The notes beneath the pieces were generated by a model. It was not told the origin of the DNA, searched no databases, and saw only the letters and a program-made list of their open reading frames with translations. Shown here one piece after another: positions 10,218-18,550 of a DNA stretch of 64,000 nt. Position numbers and translations under genes: made by a program. Numbering within the stretch: the first letter of the stretch is position 1; each line of letters opens with the position of its first letter. The stretch covers positions 9,238,001 to 9,302,000 of the forward strand of contig NZ_CP084058.1 of assembly GCF_020215645.1 (NCBI RefSeq), read 5' to 3'. The stretch is from Nonomuraea gerenzanensis. GTDB lineage: Bacteria; Actinomycetota; Actinomycetes; Streptosporangiales; Streptosporangiaceae.

Positions 10218-11336
10218 TTGCATACCTTTGCCGTGGCCAGGGCCGTGCGTGGCATCGAGCCCCTGGTGGCCATGGAGATCCGGCGTTCCAGGGCCGGCGT
10301 CGTGCGCGGGGTGCGCCATCGTGAGGTGTGGTTCGAGGCCACGCCGGGGGCCGACCTGCTCGGCCTGCGTACGGCCGACGACGTGCTGCTGGCCGTGGCC
10401 GTCGTGGACGGCATCGGCCCGGGCCGCGCCGCGCTGCCCCGGCTGGCACGGGCGGCGCGCGGGGTGGACCCCCGGCTGATGGGCGCCGCCGGGAGCGGGC
10501 TGGAGGTGTCGGCGTCGTTCGTCGGGCGGCGTAACTACACCAGGTTCGAGATCGAGGACGCGGTGGGGGCCGAGCTGGCCCGGCCGTTGCGGGTGCCGTA
10601 CCACTCCCGGCGGGACGGGCGGCGGCCACCGCCCGGCGCGACGTCGTGGCGGGTCACGATCGAGGGTGACCAGGCGGTCATCGCGGTCCGGGTGGCCGGG
10701 CGGCCGTTGCACCGGCGGGCATACAAGACGGCCTCGATCCGGGGCACGCTGCACCCGCCGGTGGCCGCCGCCATGGCGCAGCTCGCCCGGCTGGGCGGGG
10801 CCCGTACGGTGGTCGATCCCTGCTGCGGCGCGGGCACCACGCTGATCGAGGCGGCCGCCTGTGCTCCGGGCACGCGACTGCTGGGCTTCGACCACGACCC
10901 CGCCGCCGTGTCGGCCGCCACCGCCAACGCCAGGGCCGCCGAAGAACGGGCCGCCGGAGAACGGGCCGCCGGAGAACGGGCCGCCGGAGAACGGGCCGCC
11001 GAAGAACAGGCCGCCGGAGAACGGGCGGCCCGCCTGTCGTGGGCGGTGGCCGACGGCGGGCGGATCCCGGTGGGTGACGGTCAGGCCGACCGGGTGCTGG
11101 TGAACCCGCCGTGGGGGCGCCAGGTGCCGCCGGCGGGCCTGCTCGCCGGCGGCCTGGACCCGCTGTGGCGGGAGGTGCGGCGGGTGCTGGCGCCGGACGG
11201 GCTGGCCGTGGCGCTGGTCCACGACGGCGTGCCGCGCGGGTTCGCCGTGGCGGAGGTGGTCGAGGTGAGCCTGTCAGGCCGGCATCCGCTGATCGCGGTG
11301 CTCAGGAGGAGGCCGGGCCGAGCCAGTCCAGGATGA
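10218..11336 (+). CDS. THUMP-type class I SAM-dependent RNA methyltransferase
   Basis: About 372 residues. The N-terminal half looks like a THUMP-like RNA-binding domain (HTFAVARAVRGIEPLVAMEI). The C-terminal half is a Rossmann methyltransferase with motif I VDPCCGAGTTLIEAA, motif II FDHDPAAV and the catalytic NPPWG typical of guanine-N2/adenine-N6 methylases of the TrmN/Trm14/RlmL group. The target is probably tRNA or rRNA. Six 15-bp repeats insert AAGER-like residues between motif II and the NPPW motif. The TTG at 10218 has GGAGAG six bases upstream and starts exactly at the conserved HTFAVAR; in-frame GTG 10203 and ATG 10164 are alternatives without an RBS. The 3' end overlaps the convergent hydrolase by 35 bp. 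Confidence 0.82.
   Translation: MHTFAVARAVRGIEPLVAMEIRRSRAGVVRGVRHREVWFEATPGADLLGLRTADDVLLAVAVVDGIGPGRAALPRLARAARGVDPRLMGAAGSGLEVSASFVGRRNYTRFEIEDAVGAELARPLRVPYHSRRDGRRPPPGATSWRVTIEGDQAVIAVRVAGRPLHRRAYKTASIRGTLHPPVAAAMAQLARLGGARTVVDPCCGAGTTLIEAAACAPGTRLLGFDHDPAAVSAATANARAAEERAAGERAAGERAAGERAAEEQAAGERAARLSWAVADGGRIPVGDGQADRVLVNPPWGRQVPPAGLLAGGLDPLWREVRRVLAPDGLAVALVHDGVPRGFAVAEVVEVSLSGRHPLIAVLRRRPGRASPG
10935..11024 (+). repeat. Six in-frame 15-bp tandem repeats in the methyltransferase gene
   Basis: Consensus GCCGCCGGAGAACGG, copies at 10935, 10950, 10965, 10980, 10995 and 11010; the first and fifth have GAAG for GGAG. They encode (AA-G/E-ER)n, a charged, probably helical insertion in the catalytic domain. 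Confidence 0.9.
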
Positions 11337-12144
11337 GCCGGTTGACCTCGGCGGGCCGTTCCAGGTGCAGGAAGTGCCCGGCGCCCGCCACCTGCTCGGC
11401 CTGCGAGCCCTCCGGCAGGTGGTCCAGCGCCCCCTTGACCAGGTCCGCGCTCAGGCATCCGTCCTGCGCGCCGTGCAGGTAGAGCACGGGCCCGGTGACC
11501 GGCCGCTCGACGGCGGGGTGGCGGCCGGAGGGCGGGGTGGTGCCGAGCATCGCCCGGTAGTAGCCGATGGCGGCGCGCAGGTTGGCGGGGTCGCGCAGGC
11601 TGCGATGGACGAACTCCAGGTCCTCGCTCGCGTCGTAGCCGGGCGACCAGTCGCGCCAGAGGTTGTCGATGAAGCCCGGCGTGGCGGCGGCCGACTCGGC
11701 CAGCGCGGTCTGGAAGAGGAAGATGTAGAACGAGCGCTTGAGCTGCTCGTAGTCGAGGAAGAGACCGGCCAGCGAGCCCGGCGGCGGCACGGCGAGCGTG
11801 ACGGCCCGGCGGAAGCGCTCGGCGGTGGCGTAGGCGGGGAAGGCGCCCCAGTCGTGCCCGATGACGACGGCGTCGTCCCCGCCTCCCAGCTCCTCGTGCA
11901 GGGCTCGCACGTCGGCGGCCAGCGCGCCCCCTTCGTAGGCGCCGTCGGCCGGGACCTCGGTGGGCGCGTAGCCGCGCATGAAGGGCGCGACCGCGCGGTA
12001 GCCGCGCTCGGCCAGCGCGGGCATCAGGTGCCGCCAGGTGTGCGCGGTGTCGGGGAAGCCGTGCAGGAGCAACGCCAGCGGCCCCTCCCCCAACGATAGA
12101 TACGCGAACTCCACCCCATTGGCGTGGATAGTCCTGATCTCCAT
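11302..12144 (-). CDS. Alpha/beta hydrolase, epoxide-hydrolase/haloalkane-dehalogenase-like
   Basis: About 280 residues. Oxyanion motif LLLHGFPDTAHTW; nucleophile elbow VIGHDWGAFPAY with Asp as nucleophile (G-H-D-W-G), as in epoxide hydrolases and dehalogenases; acid region around LYLHGAQDGCL; general base His in GAGHFLHLERP. It would hydrolyse an epoxide, halide or ester in the cytosol. ATG at 12144 begins the conserved domain. An upstream in-frame ATG at 12186, with GAGGTGGG before it and one base after the stop of the upstream P450, would be translationally coupled and is a serious alternative. Being directly downstream of a P450 suggests action on a P450 product. Confidence 0.85.
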   Translation of the reverse strand: MEIRTIHANGVEFAYLSLGEGPLALLLHGFPDTAHTWRHLMPALAERGYRAVAPFMRGYAPTEVPADGAYEGGALAADVRALHEELGGGDDAVVIGHDWGAFPAYATAERFRRAVTLAVPPPGSLAGLFLDYEQLKRSFYIFLFQTALAESAAATPGFIDNLWRDWSPGYDASEDLEFVHRSLRDPANLRAAIGYYRAMLGTTPPSGRHPAVERPVTGPVLYLHGAQDGCLSADLVKGALDHLPEGSQAEQVAGAGHFLHLERPAEVNRLILDWLGPASS

Positions 12145-12187
12145 GACTGGGAAACCTAGCACGCCGGATCTTTCGCCACCGGACATC

Positions 12188-13441
12188 TCAGAACGCCCAC
12201 CTCAGATGCTTGACGCCGTTGATGAAGTTGGACAGCAGGAAGTCGGGCTCGCCCGCCGCCCTGACGTCCGGCAGCCGGGTGAACAGCTCGCGGAACATCA
12301 CGGTCATCTCCCTGCGCGCCAGGTGCGCGCCCAGGCAGTAGTGCGGCCCCGGCCCGCCGAAGCCGACGTGCGGGTTGGGATCGCGGGTGATGTCGAAGGC
12401 ATCGGGGTCGCGGAAGACCGACTCGTCGCGGTTGGCCGAGTTGTAGAAGAGCAGCACCTTGTCGCCCTGCTTGTACGCCGTGCCGTTCAGCTCGTGGTCG
12501 CGCGTCAGCGTGCGGCGGAACTGGATCACCGGCGTGGCGTAGCGGACGATCTCGTCACAGGCCCCCACGATCCGCCCGTCGAAGTCCGCCAGCAGCAGCT
12601 CCCGCTGCTCGGGGTGGTCGGTGAAGAGCTTGAGCCCGTACGCGATGGCGTTGCGCGTGGTCTCGCTGCCCGCCACCACCAGCAGGATGAAGAACGAGCC
12701 GAGCTCCTGCGAGGTGAGCCGCTCCTCCCCGTTGACCAGCAGGCTGACCAGGTCGCCCGTGGGCCGCCTGCGCCGCTCGTCGCCGAGGCGGGCGGCCAGC
12801 CGGTTCAGCGAGTATCCGGCGTGCAGCAGCCTGACCAGGCCGCGGGCGACGTTGACGCGGCTGAAGCCGGGCGAGATGCCGGTGTACTCGGGGTCGGCGT
12901 TGCCGAGGATGACGTTCGTCCGCCGCAACACCATGTCATGAAATTTCGCGGGGATGCCCATCATGTCGCAGATGACCCGTACGGGGAGCCTGGCGGCCAC
13001 CTGGGTGACGAAGTCGCCCGGCCCCTCCTCGATCGCCCGGTCCACGATCTCGGCGGCGGCCCGCGCCAGGTCCTCCTCCATCTTCGACAGGATGCGCGGC
13101 GTGAACGCCCGCGACACGATGCGCCGCAACCGCGCGTGCCGCGGGTCGTCCATGTTGATCATCGAGCCGAAGTACACGCTCAGCCAGCGCGGCATGTCGG
13201 GGATGCTGTTGGAACACGGCTCGCTGCTGAAGACGGCCGCGTTCCTGCTGGCCGCGGTGACGTCGGCGTGGCGCACCAGGGCGTAGTAGCCGGGGCCGCC
13301 GCCGATGAACGGCACGGCCTGCTCCGGCACGAACACCGGGCGCTCCAGCTGGCGCAGCTTGCGGAAGCACTCCATGCGCTCGGCCTGCGGCTGCCCCCAG
13401 AACGGGATCTGCGACAGGTCGAGGTCCGCCGGCAGGGTCAT
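12188..13441 (-). CDS. Cytochrome P450, CYP124-like (second paralog)
   Basis: A 417-residue P450 with the same motif order as the one at 8748-9989: SMINMDDPRHARLRRIVSRA, VICDMMGIPAKF, TNVILGNADPEYTG, I-helix FFILLVVAGSETTRNAIAYG, ExxR in DEIVRYATPV, haem loop GPGPHYCLGAHLARREM and ending FINGVKHLRWAF. CYP124-like omega-hydroxylation of methyl-branched lipids or sterol side chains is the inferred role. ATG at 13441 lies seven bases after TAGTCT, so the transcript is probably leaderless. TTG at 13459 is an in-frame alternative. The gene follows the GMC oxidoreductase on the same strand but has its own promoter inside that gene's 3' end. Confidence 0.9.
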   Translation of the reverse strand: MTLPADLDLSQIPFWGQPQAERMECFRKLRQLERPVFVPEQAVPFIGGGPGYYALVRHADVTAASRNAAVFSSEPCSNSIPDMPRWLSVYFGSMINMDDPRHARLRRIVSRAFTPRILSKMEEDLARAAAEIVDRAIEEGPGDFVTQVAARLPVRVICDMMGIPAKFHDMVLRRTNVILGNADPEYTGISPGFSRVNVARGLVRLLHAGYSLNRLAARLGDERRRRPTGDLVSLLVNGEERLTSQELGSFFILLVVAGSETTRNAIAYGLKLFTDHPEQRELLLADFDGRIVGACDEIVRYATPVIQFRRTLTRDHELNGTAYKQGDKVLLFYNSANRDESVFRDPDAFDITRDPNPHVGFGGPGPHYCLGAHLARREMTVMFRELFTRLPDVRAAGEPDFLLSNFINGVKHLRWAF

Positions 13442-13448
13442 ACCGACG

Positions 13449-13476
13449 AGACTACGCAAGTGACCACTTACGTCAA
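13449..13476 (-). promoter_or_regulatory. Promoter and palindromic operator of the second P450
   Basis: Minus strand TTGACG (13476-13471), 16-base spacer and TAGTCT (13454-13449), then the ATG seven bases later. CGTAAGTG-GT-CACTTGCG within it is a palindrome with one mismatch. The 13 bases TTGACGTAAGTGG recur before the other CYP124-like gene. The element overlaps the stop codon of the GMC gene. Confidence 0.6.
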
Positions 13477-15020
13477 GCCTTGCTCGCCCTGATCAGGTCG
13501 GCCCCCTTCTCGCCGATCATGATGGCGGGCGCGTGCGTGTGGCCGCGGTTGAGCGTCGGCATGACCGACACGTCGGCCACCCTGAGCCCCTCGACGCCGC
13601 GCACGCGCAGCTCGGGGTCCACGACCGAGGTCTCGTCGGTGCCCATGCGGCAGCTCCCGACGGGGTGGTAGAGGGTCTCGCCGCGCTCGCGTACCCACTG
13701 GGCCAGCTCCTCGTCGCTCTCCGGCCCCCAGTACGGCGCCATCGGCCCGCCCGCGTACGGCTTCATCGCGGTCGTGGCGAACACGTGCTTGGCCGCCTTC
13801 AGCCCCTCGACCAGGCGCTTGACGTCGGCCTCCGCGGTCAGGTAGCCGGGGTCGATCAGCACGTCCCTGCCGCTCAGCCCGATCCTGCCGCGGCTCTCCG
13901 GCTGCAGCAGCACGACGCCGACGGTCAGCCCGTGACCGGTGGGCGGGGTGAAGCCGTGGTCCACGAACGGCACCGGCGCGAAGATCAGCTCGATGTCGGG
14001 CGCGGGCTCCTCGGGCGAGGTCCTGATGAAGGCGACAGCCTCGCCGACGTTGGTGGTGAGCATGCCGGAGCGCAGCACGATGTAGCGCAGCACGTTCACC
14101 AGCGACTCGGCCTTGGTCAGGGTGACCGGCTGTTTGCACTCGACGTACACGCCGGTGGACAGGTGGTCCTGGAGGTTCTTGCCGACCTCGGGCAGCTCGT
14201 GCACGATCGGCACGCCGGCGTCGCGCAGCTCGTCGGGCTCGCCCACGCCGGAGCGCATCAGCAGGTACGGCGAGCCGATCGCGCCGGCCGCCAGGATGAC
14301 CTCCAGCCGGGCCTTGATCGGGGCGCCGCCGCTGTGCTCGATGCCCGTCGCGCGCCTGCCGTCGAACGTCACCCGGTCCACGGAGGTGTTCGTGATCACG
14401 TGCAGGTTGGGGCGGGAGAGCGCCGGGCGCAGGTAGGCGTCGGCGGAGCTCCACCGCCTGCCGCGGTTCTGGGTGACGGGGGTGGGGCTGTAACCCTCGT
14501 TGCTGCGGCCGTTCAGCTCGGGCAGGCGGGTGTAGCCGAGCTCCTCGCAGGCCTTGAGGAAGACGCCGGTGGTGACGTTCGGGCTGCGCAGCTCGGAGAT
14601 GTAGAGCGGGCCGCCGGTGCCGTAGACGCCGCCCTGGTTGCTGCCGACGCGGCGCTCGGCCCTGGTGAAGTAGGGCAGGACGTCGTCGTAGGCCCAGCCG
14701 GGGATGCCCCACTGGTCGTAGTCCTGCTGGCAGCCGCGTACCCACATCTGGGCGTTGAGCGAGGACGAGCCGCCCAGCACCCGGCCGCGCGGCCAGTACA
14801 GCTCGCGGCCGGACATCTCGCTCTGCTTGGCCGTCTGGTAGGCCCAGTCGTACTCGGTCTTGAACAGCTTGGCGAAACCGGCGGGCATGCGGATCTCGAG
14901 CTTGTCGTCCTTCCCGCCCGCCTCCACCAGCGCCACCGATATGCCTGGATCCTCCGACAACCTGCTGGCCAGCACGCATCCGGCCGAGCCCGCCCCGACG
15001 ATCACATAGTCGAACTCCAT
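13473..15020 (-). CDS. GMC-family FAD oxidoreductase (choline/alcohol dehydrogenase-like)
   Basis: A 515-residue glucose-methanol-choline oxidoreductase. N-terminal dinucleotide fold DYVIVGAGSAGCVLASRL; GMC signature 1 in PRGRVLGGSSSLNAQMWVRG; second signature around GAIGSPYLLMRSGVG; catalytic histidines in YHPVGSCRMG and near RGHTHAPAIMIGEKGADLI. It would oxidise an alcohol to an aldehyde or acid in the cytosol. Between P450 and acyl-CoA-ligase genes, oxidation of a P450-made terminal alcohol is a reasonable inference. ATG at 15020 has GGAGGGG upstream. Confidence 0.9.
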   Translation of the reverse strand: MEFDYVIVGAGSAGCVLASRLSEDPGISVALVEAGGKDDKLEIRMPAGFAKLFKTEYDWAYQTAKQSEMSGRELYWPRGRVLGGSSSLNAQMWVRGCQQDYDQWGIPGWAYDDVLPYFTRAERRVGSNQGGVYGTGGPLYISELRSPNVTTGVFLKACEELGYTRLPELNGRSNEGYSPTPVTQNRGRRWSSADAYLRPALSRPNLHVITNTSVDRVTFDGRRATGIEHSGGAPIKARLEVILAAGAIGSPYLLMRSGVGEPDELRDAGVPIVHELPEVGKNLQDHLSTGVYVECKQPVTLTKAESLVNVLRYIVLRSGMLTTNVGEAVAFIRTSPEEPAPDIELIFAPVPFVDHGFTPPTGHGLTVGVVLLQPESRGRIGLSGRDVLIDPGYLTAEADVKRLVEGLKAAKHVFATTAMKPYAGGPMAPYWGPESDEELAQWVRERGETLYHPVGSCRMGTDETSVVDPELRVRGVEGLRVADVSVMPTLNRGHTHAPAIMIGEKGADLIRASKA

Positions 15021-15036
15021 GACACCCCTCCATGGG

Positions 15037-15060
15037 GTAAGTAACTTCCTACTTGCTTAC
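15037..15060. promoter_or_regulatory. Imperfect palindrome upstream of the GMC gene
   Basis: GTAAG...CTTAC arms frame a 24-base partly symmetric sequence 17 bases upstream of the GMC start. It resembles TetR-type operators such as those at 28.15 kb (TTAC...GTAA). The regulator is unknown. Confidence 0.4.
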
Positions 15061-15103
15061 TTCACGCGGGGTGGGCGCGTCCATATGCACTTGTGACCTG
15101 AGT

Positions 15104-15119
15104 TACCTACCAGTCGGTA
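15104..15119. promoter_or_regulatory. TetR-type operator candidate upstream of fadD
   Basis: TACCTACCAGTCGGTA has 12 of 16 symmetric positions with TACC/GGTA arms and lies 52 bases before the acyl-CoA ligase start. Many actinobacterial lipid regulators bind such sites; the specific protein is unknown. Confidence 0.45.
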
Positions 15120-15171
15120 TGCCGGTCCTGCGAAGATGGCGCCGAAGCCGTTCTAGAGGGAGGAAGGCGTC

Positions 15172-16707
15172 ATGCTCAACCTGTCGATCGTCCTGGAGGA
15201 CAGCGCCAGGAACACCCCGGATGGCACCGCGATCGTCTTCGGCGACATGCGGCTGCCGTTCTCCATGATCGACACCGTAGCGAACCAGGTCGCGAACCTG
15301 TTGGTGACACGCGGCATCGGCAAGGGTGACAAGGTCGCGCTGGCCTGCCCGAACCTGCCGTATTTCCCGTTCGTCTACTACGGCATCCTGAAGGCCGGGG
15401 CGACGGTGGTGCCGCTCAACGTCCTCCTCCAGTCGCGTGAGATCGCCTACCACCTCGACGACAGCGACGCCAAGGCGCTGTTCTGCTTCGAGGGCTCACC
15501 GGAGCTGCCGCTGGGCGAGCGCGGCAAGGCCGGTTTCGAGGCCGCCGAGGGCTGCGAGCACTTCTTCGTGCTGCCCGCCACGCCGCTGGCGACCGAGTCG
15601 GAGTACGGCGAGTCGATCTGGGCGGCGCTCGGCGGGATGCCGGGCGAGTTCGAGACCGTGCAGACCGCGCCCGACGACACGGCGGTGATCCTCTACACCT
15701 CGGGCACCACCGGCCAGCCCAAGGGCGCCGAGCTGACCCACCAGAACATGCTGATGAACGCCATCATCAGCGACCGCATGTTCCCCCGCACCGAGGGCGG
15801 CGACACCTACCTGGCGGTGCTGCCGCTGTTCCACTCCTTCGGCCAGACGACCGTCATGAACACCGGCTTCCTGCGGGGCTCCACGGTCGTGCTCATGCCG
15901 CGCTTCGAGCCGGGCGAGGCGCTGGCGCTCATGGCCAAGGAGGGCGTGACGTACTTCGCGGGCGTGCCCACCATGTACTGGGCGATGCTCACGAAGATCC
16001 ACGCCGAGGGCGCCGAGGTGCCGCGCTCGCTGAAGGTGGCCGTCGCCGGCGGCGCGTCCTCGCCGGTCGAGGTGCTCAAGGACTTCGAGCAGACGTTCGG
16101 CGTCGGCATCCTGGAGGGGTACGGGCTCTCCGAGACCTCCCCGGTGGCCAGCTTCAACCAGATCGGCAAGCCCGCCAAGCCCGGCACGATCGGCACCCCG
16201 ATCTGGGGCGTGGAGATGAAGCTGGTCGACGGCGACTGGAAGACGATCGAGGGCGAGGGCCCCGGCGAGATCGCCATCCGCGGCCACAACGTGATGAAGG
16301 GCTACTACGGCCGGCCGGAGGCGACGGCCGAGGTGATGAAGGACGGCTGGTTCCGCACCGGCGACATCGCCACGCGCGACGCCGACGGCTACTACGCCAT
16401 CATCGACCGGGCCAAGGACATGGTCATCAGGGGCGGGTTCAACGTCTACCCGCGCGAGGTCGAAGAGGTCCTCATGACGCACGAGGCCGTGTCGCTGGCC
16501 GCCGTCGTCGGCGTCCCGCACGACTCGCACGGCGAGGAGGTCAAGGCGTACGTGATCCGCACGCCCGGCGCCACGATCACCGAGGACGAGCTGGTCGCCT
16601 GGGCCAAGGAGAACCTGGCGGCCTACAAGTACCCGAGGATCGTCGAGTTCCGCGACGCCCTGCCGATGACGGCCACCGGCAAGATCCTCAAGCGCGAGCT
16701 GCGGTAA
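15172..16707 (+). CDS. fadD: Long-chain fatty-acid-CoA ligase (AMP-forming)
   Basis: A 511-residue ANL-superfamily enzyme that activates a carboxylic acid as acyl-AMP and then acyl-CoA. P-loop-like ILYTSGTTGQPKGAELTH near residue 168; GYGLSETSPVASF (A5); TGDIATRDADGYYAIIDRAKD hinge (A8); catalytic Lys in MTATGKILKREL at the C-terminus. RBS GGGAGGAAGG precedes the ATG. It is divergent from the GMC gene, and the 150-bp spacer holds two operator-like palindromes. Together with the P450, GMC and AMACR genes it fits CoA activation of an oxidised lipid. Confidence 0.93.
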   Translation: MLNLSIVLEDSARNTPDGTAIVFGDMRLPFSMIDTVANQVANLLVTRGIGKGDKVALACPNLPYFPFVYYGILKAGATVVPLNVLLQSREIAYHLDDSDAKALFCFEGSPELPLGERGKAGFEAAEGCEHFFVLPATPLATESEYGESIWAALGGMPGEFETVQTAPDDTAVILYTSGTTGQPKGAELTHQNMLMNAIISDRMFPRTEGGDTYLAVLPLFHSFGQTTVMNTGFLRGSTVVLMPRFEPGEALALMAKEGVTYFAGVPTMYWAMLTKIHAEGAEVPRSLKVAVAGGASSPVEVLKDFEQTFGVGILEGYGLSETSPVASFNQIGKPAKPGTIGTPIWGVEMKLVDGDWKTIEGEGPGEIAIRGHNVMKGYYGRPEATAEVMKDGWFRTGDIATRDADGYYAIIDRAKDMVIRGGFNVYPREVEEVLMTHEAVSLAAVVGVPHDSHGEEVKAYVIRTPGATITEDELVAWAKENLAAYKYPRIVEFRDALPMTATGKILKRELR

Positions 16708-16768
16708 CCTGACCGTCCCCGAGGCGCGGGCGGCTCGCTCGCGCCTCCGCCATGCTCAGGGAGGCCCG

Positions 16769-17446
16769 GTGCTCGCCCTCTTCGACCTGGACAACACGCT
16801 GATCGACCGGCTGGCCGCGTTCCGGCGCTGGGCCGCCGAGTTCGCCGCCGAGCGGGAGCTGGGCGCACGGGCCGTGCCGTGGCTGGTGGCGGCCGACGCG
16901 GACGGCTCGGTGCCGATGGAGGCGTTCTTCGGCCGCGTACGCGAGCACTTCGGGCTGCCCGAGCCGGCCGGGGAGCTGTGGCGCGCCTACCGGGCCCGGC
17001 TGCCGCACCTGGTCCGGTGCCGGCCGGAGGTGCTGGCCGGGCTGGATCGGCTGCGGGCGGCCGGCTGGAGGGTCGGCATCGTGACGAACGGGGCGGCCGA
17101 CAACCAGACCGGCAAGATCCGGCACAGCGGGCTGGCCACGCGGGTGCACGGCTGGGCGATCTCGGAGGCGGAGGGCGTGCGCAAGCCGGACACCCGGCTG
17201 TTCGAGATCGGTGCCGCGCGGTGCGGGGCGCCGCTGTCCGGCGGCGGCTGGATGGTGGGCGACGACGCCGTGAAGGACATCGCGGGCGGCCGGGCGGCCG
17301 GCCTGCGCACGGTCTGGATCGACCGGCGCGGCGAGCAACCCCTGCAGGAGCCCGCCACGGACGCCGACCGGACGGTGCGTGACGTCACCGCCGCCATCGA
17401 CTTCCTCGCCGGGTCCGGAGCTGCGCGGCGCGGCGCGGACCGGTAA
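16769..17446 (+). CDS. HAD-superfamily hydrolase
   Basis: A 225-residue haloacid-dehalogenase-type phosphatase. Motif I FDLDNTLID at the N-terminus, motif II VTNGA, motif III Lys in KPDTRLFEIG and motif IV GDDAVKDIAGG. The helical cap between motifs I and II is of the C1 type. Substrate unknown; such proteins dephosphorylate sugars, nucleotides or lipid intermediates. GTG at 16769 follows CAGGGAGGCCCG. Confidence 0.88.
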   Translation: MLALFDLDNTLIDRLAAFRRWAAEFAAERELGARAVPWLVAADADGSVPMEAFFGRVREHFGLPEPAGELWRAYRARLPHLVRCRPEVLAGLDRLRAAGWRVGIVTNGAADNQTGKIRHSGLATRVHGWAISEAEGVRKPDTRLFEIGAARCGAPLSGGGWMVGDDAVKDIAGGRAAGLRTVWIDRRGEQPLQEPATDADRTVRDVTAAIDFLAGSGAARRGADR

Positions 17447-17456
17447 CTTGCCGATC

Positions 17457-18401
17457 ATGCGTGATCGACCGGACGACTTCGACGAAGAGCTGCTGCGCCC
17501 CGCGCTCCGCGACTGGGGCATCGAGGCGGCCACCCTGGACTACGCGCCGGTCGGTTTCGGCGACTTCCACTGGATCGCGGGCGGGCACGGCGGGCGGCGC
17601 TGGTTCGTGACCGTGGCCGACGTTCGGCGGCAGACCTACGACGGGCTCCGGCTGGCCATGGAGACGGCGGCGGTGCTGCGCGAGGAGGCGGGCCTGGAGT
17701 TCGTGCTCGCCCCGCTGCGCGCCGCCGACGGCACCCCGCTGCGCCGCCTCGACGGCCACCGGTACGCCATGAGCGTGTTCCCGTACGAGGAGGCCACGGG
17801 CGGCGACTTCGGCGACGAGCTGTCACCCGACGAGCGCGGCCACGTCATCGACCTGCTGGCCGAGCTGCACGCCACCCCGCCGCCGCCGTCCACCCCCGAC
17901 CGACCGGTCGCGCTGACGGGCAGGGCGGGGCTGGAGCAGGCGCTCGGCGACACCACCCTGCCCTGGCTCGGCGGCCCCTACTCGGAGCCCGCCCAGGACC
18001 TGATCGTCCAGCACGCCGGCACGCTGCGGAGCAGGCTGGCGGAGTTCGACCGCCTGGCGCGCGAGCCCGGCGATCCGGTGCTCACGCACGGGGAGCCGCA
18101 TCCGGGCAACCTCCTGCGAGCCGGGGAGCGCCGTCTGCTGATCGACTGGGACACGGTCGGAACGGCCGTCCCGGAGCGGGACCTGTGGCTGGTCGCCAGG
18201 GACGAGGAGGACTTCGCCCGCTACACGAAGGCGACCGGACGCGCGGTGGACCGCGACCGGCTGGCGCTGTACCGGCTGCGGTGGGCGCTGGACGACGTGG
18301 CGGAGTACGTGCAGTGGTTCCGCTCGCCGCACGGGCGCACGGCGGACGCCGAGCTGTCGTGGGACAGCCTCACCGGCACGCTCGAAGAGCTGGCCCGCTA
18401 G
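17457..18401 (+). CDS. Aminoglycoside-phosphotransferase-family protein (spectinomycin-kinase-like)
   Basis: A 314-residue small-molecule kinase of the APH/choline-kinase fold. Catalytic loop HGEPHPGNLL and metal-binding LIDWDTVGTAVPERDLW are intact. Similarity in layout is to spectinomycin phosphotransferases, but an actinomycete housekeeping copy need not confer resistance. ATG at 17457 gives the domain N-terminus and follows TAACTT by seven bases, so a leaderless start is likely. An in-frame ATG at 17379 would overlap the HAD gene by 68 bases and is less likely. Confidence 0.82.
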   Translation: MRDRPDDFDEELLRPALRDWGIEAATLDYAPVGFGDFHWIAGGHGGRRWFVTVADVRRQTYDGLRLAMETAAVLREEAGLEFVLAPLRAADGTPLRRLDGHRYAMSVFPYEEATGGDFGDELSPDERGHVIDLLAELHATPPPPSTPDRPVALTGRAGLEQALGDTTLPWLGGPYSEPAQDLIVQHAGTLRSRLAEFDRLAREPGDPVLTHGEPHPGNLLRAGERRLLIDWDTVGTAVPERDLWLVARDEEDFARYTKATGRAVDRDRLALYRLRWALDDVAEYVQWFRSPHGRTADAELSWDSLTGTLEELAR

Positions 18402-18494
18402 CCCCGAAACTTTCATCGCTCTCCCCCCTCCCCCCGCGCCCAAGCCCAGCTCATCAAGCGCCCAGCGGCCGACCTGTACCTGCCATGTTGCGAT

Positions 18495-18530
18495 GCCGAA
18501 ATTTTCTGTGGACACTCGCAATATTTCGGC
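18495..18530. promoter_or_regulatory. Inverted repeat upstream of the secreted esterase gene
   Basis: GCCGAAAT (18495-18502) and ATTTCGGC (18523-18530) are perfect 8-base arms 20 bases apart, ending 20 bases before the start. Similar CGAAA/TTTCG elements precede xylan- and cellulose-utilisation genes in Streptomyces, so sugar-responsive repression is plausible. Confidence 0.5.
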
Positions 18531-18550
18531 TGCAGAGCGAGAGGAACTCG

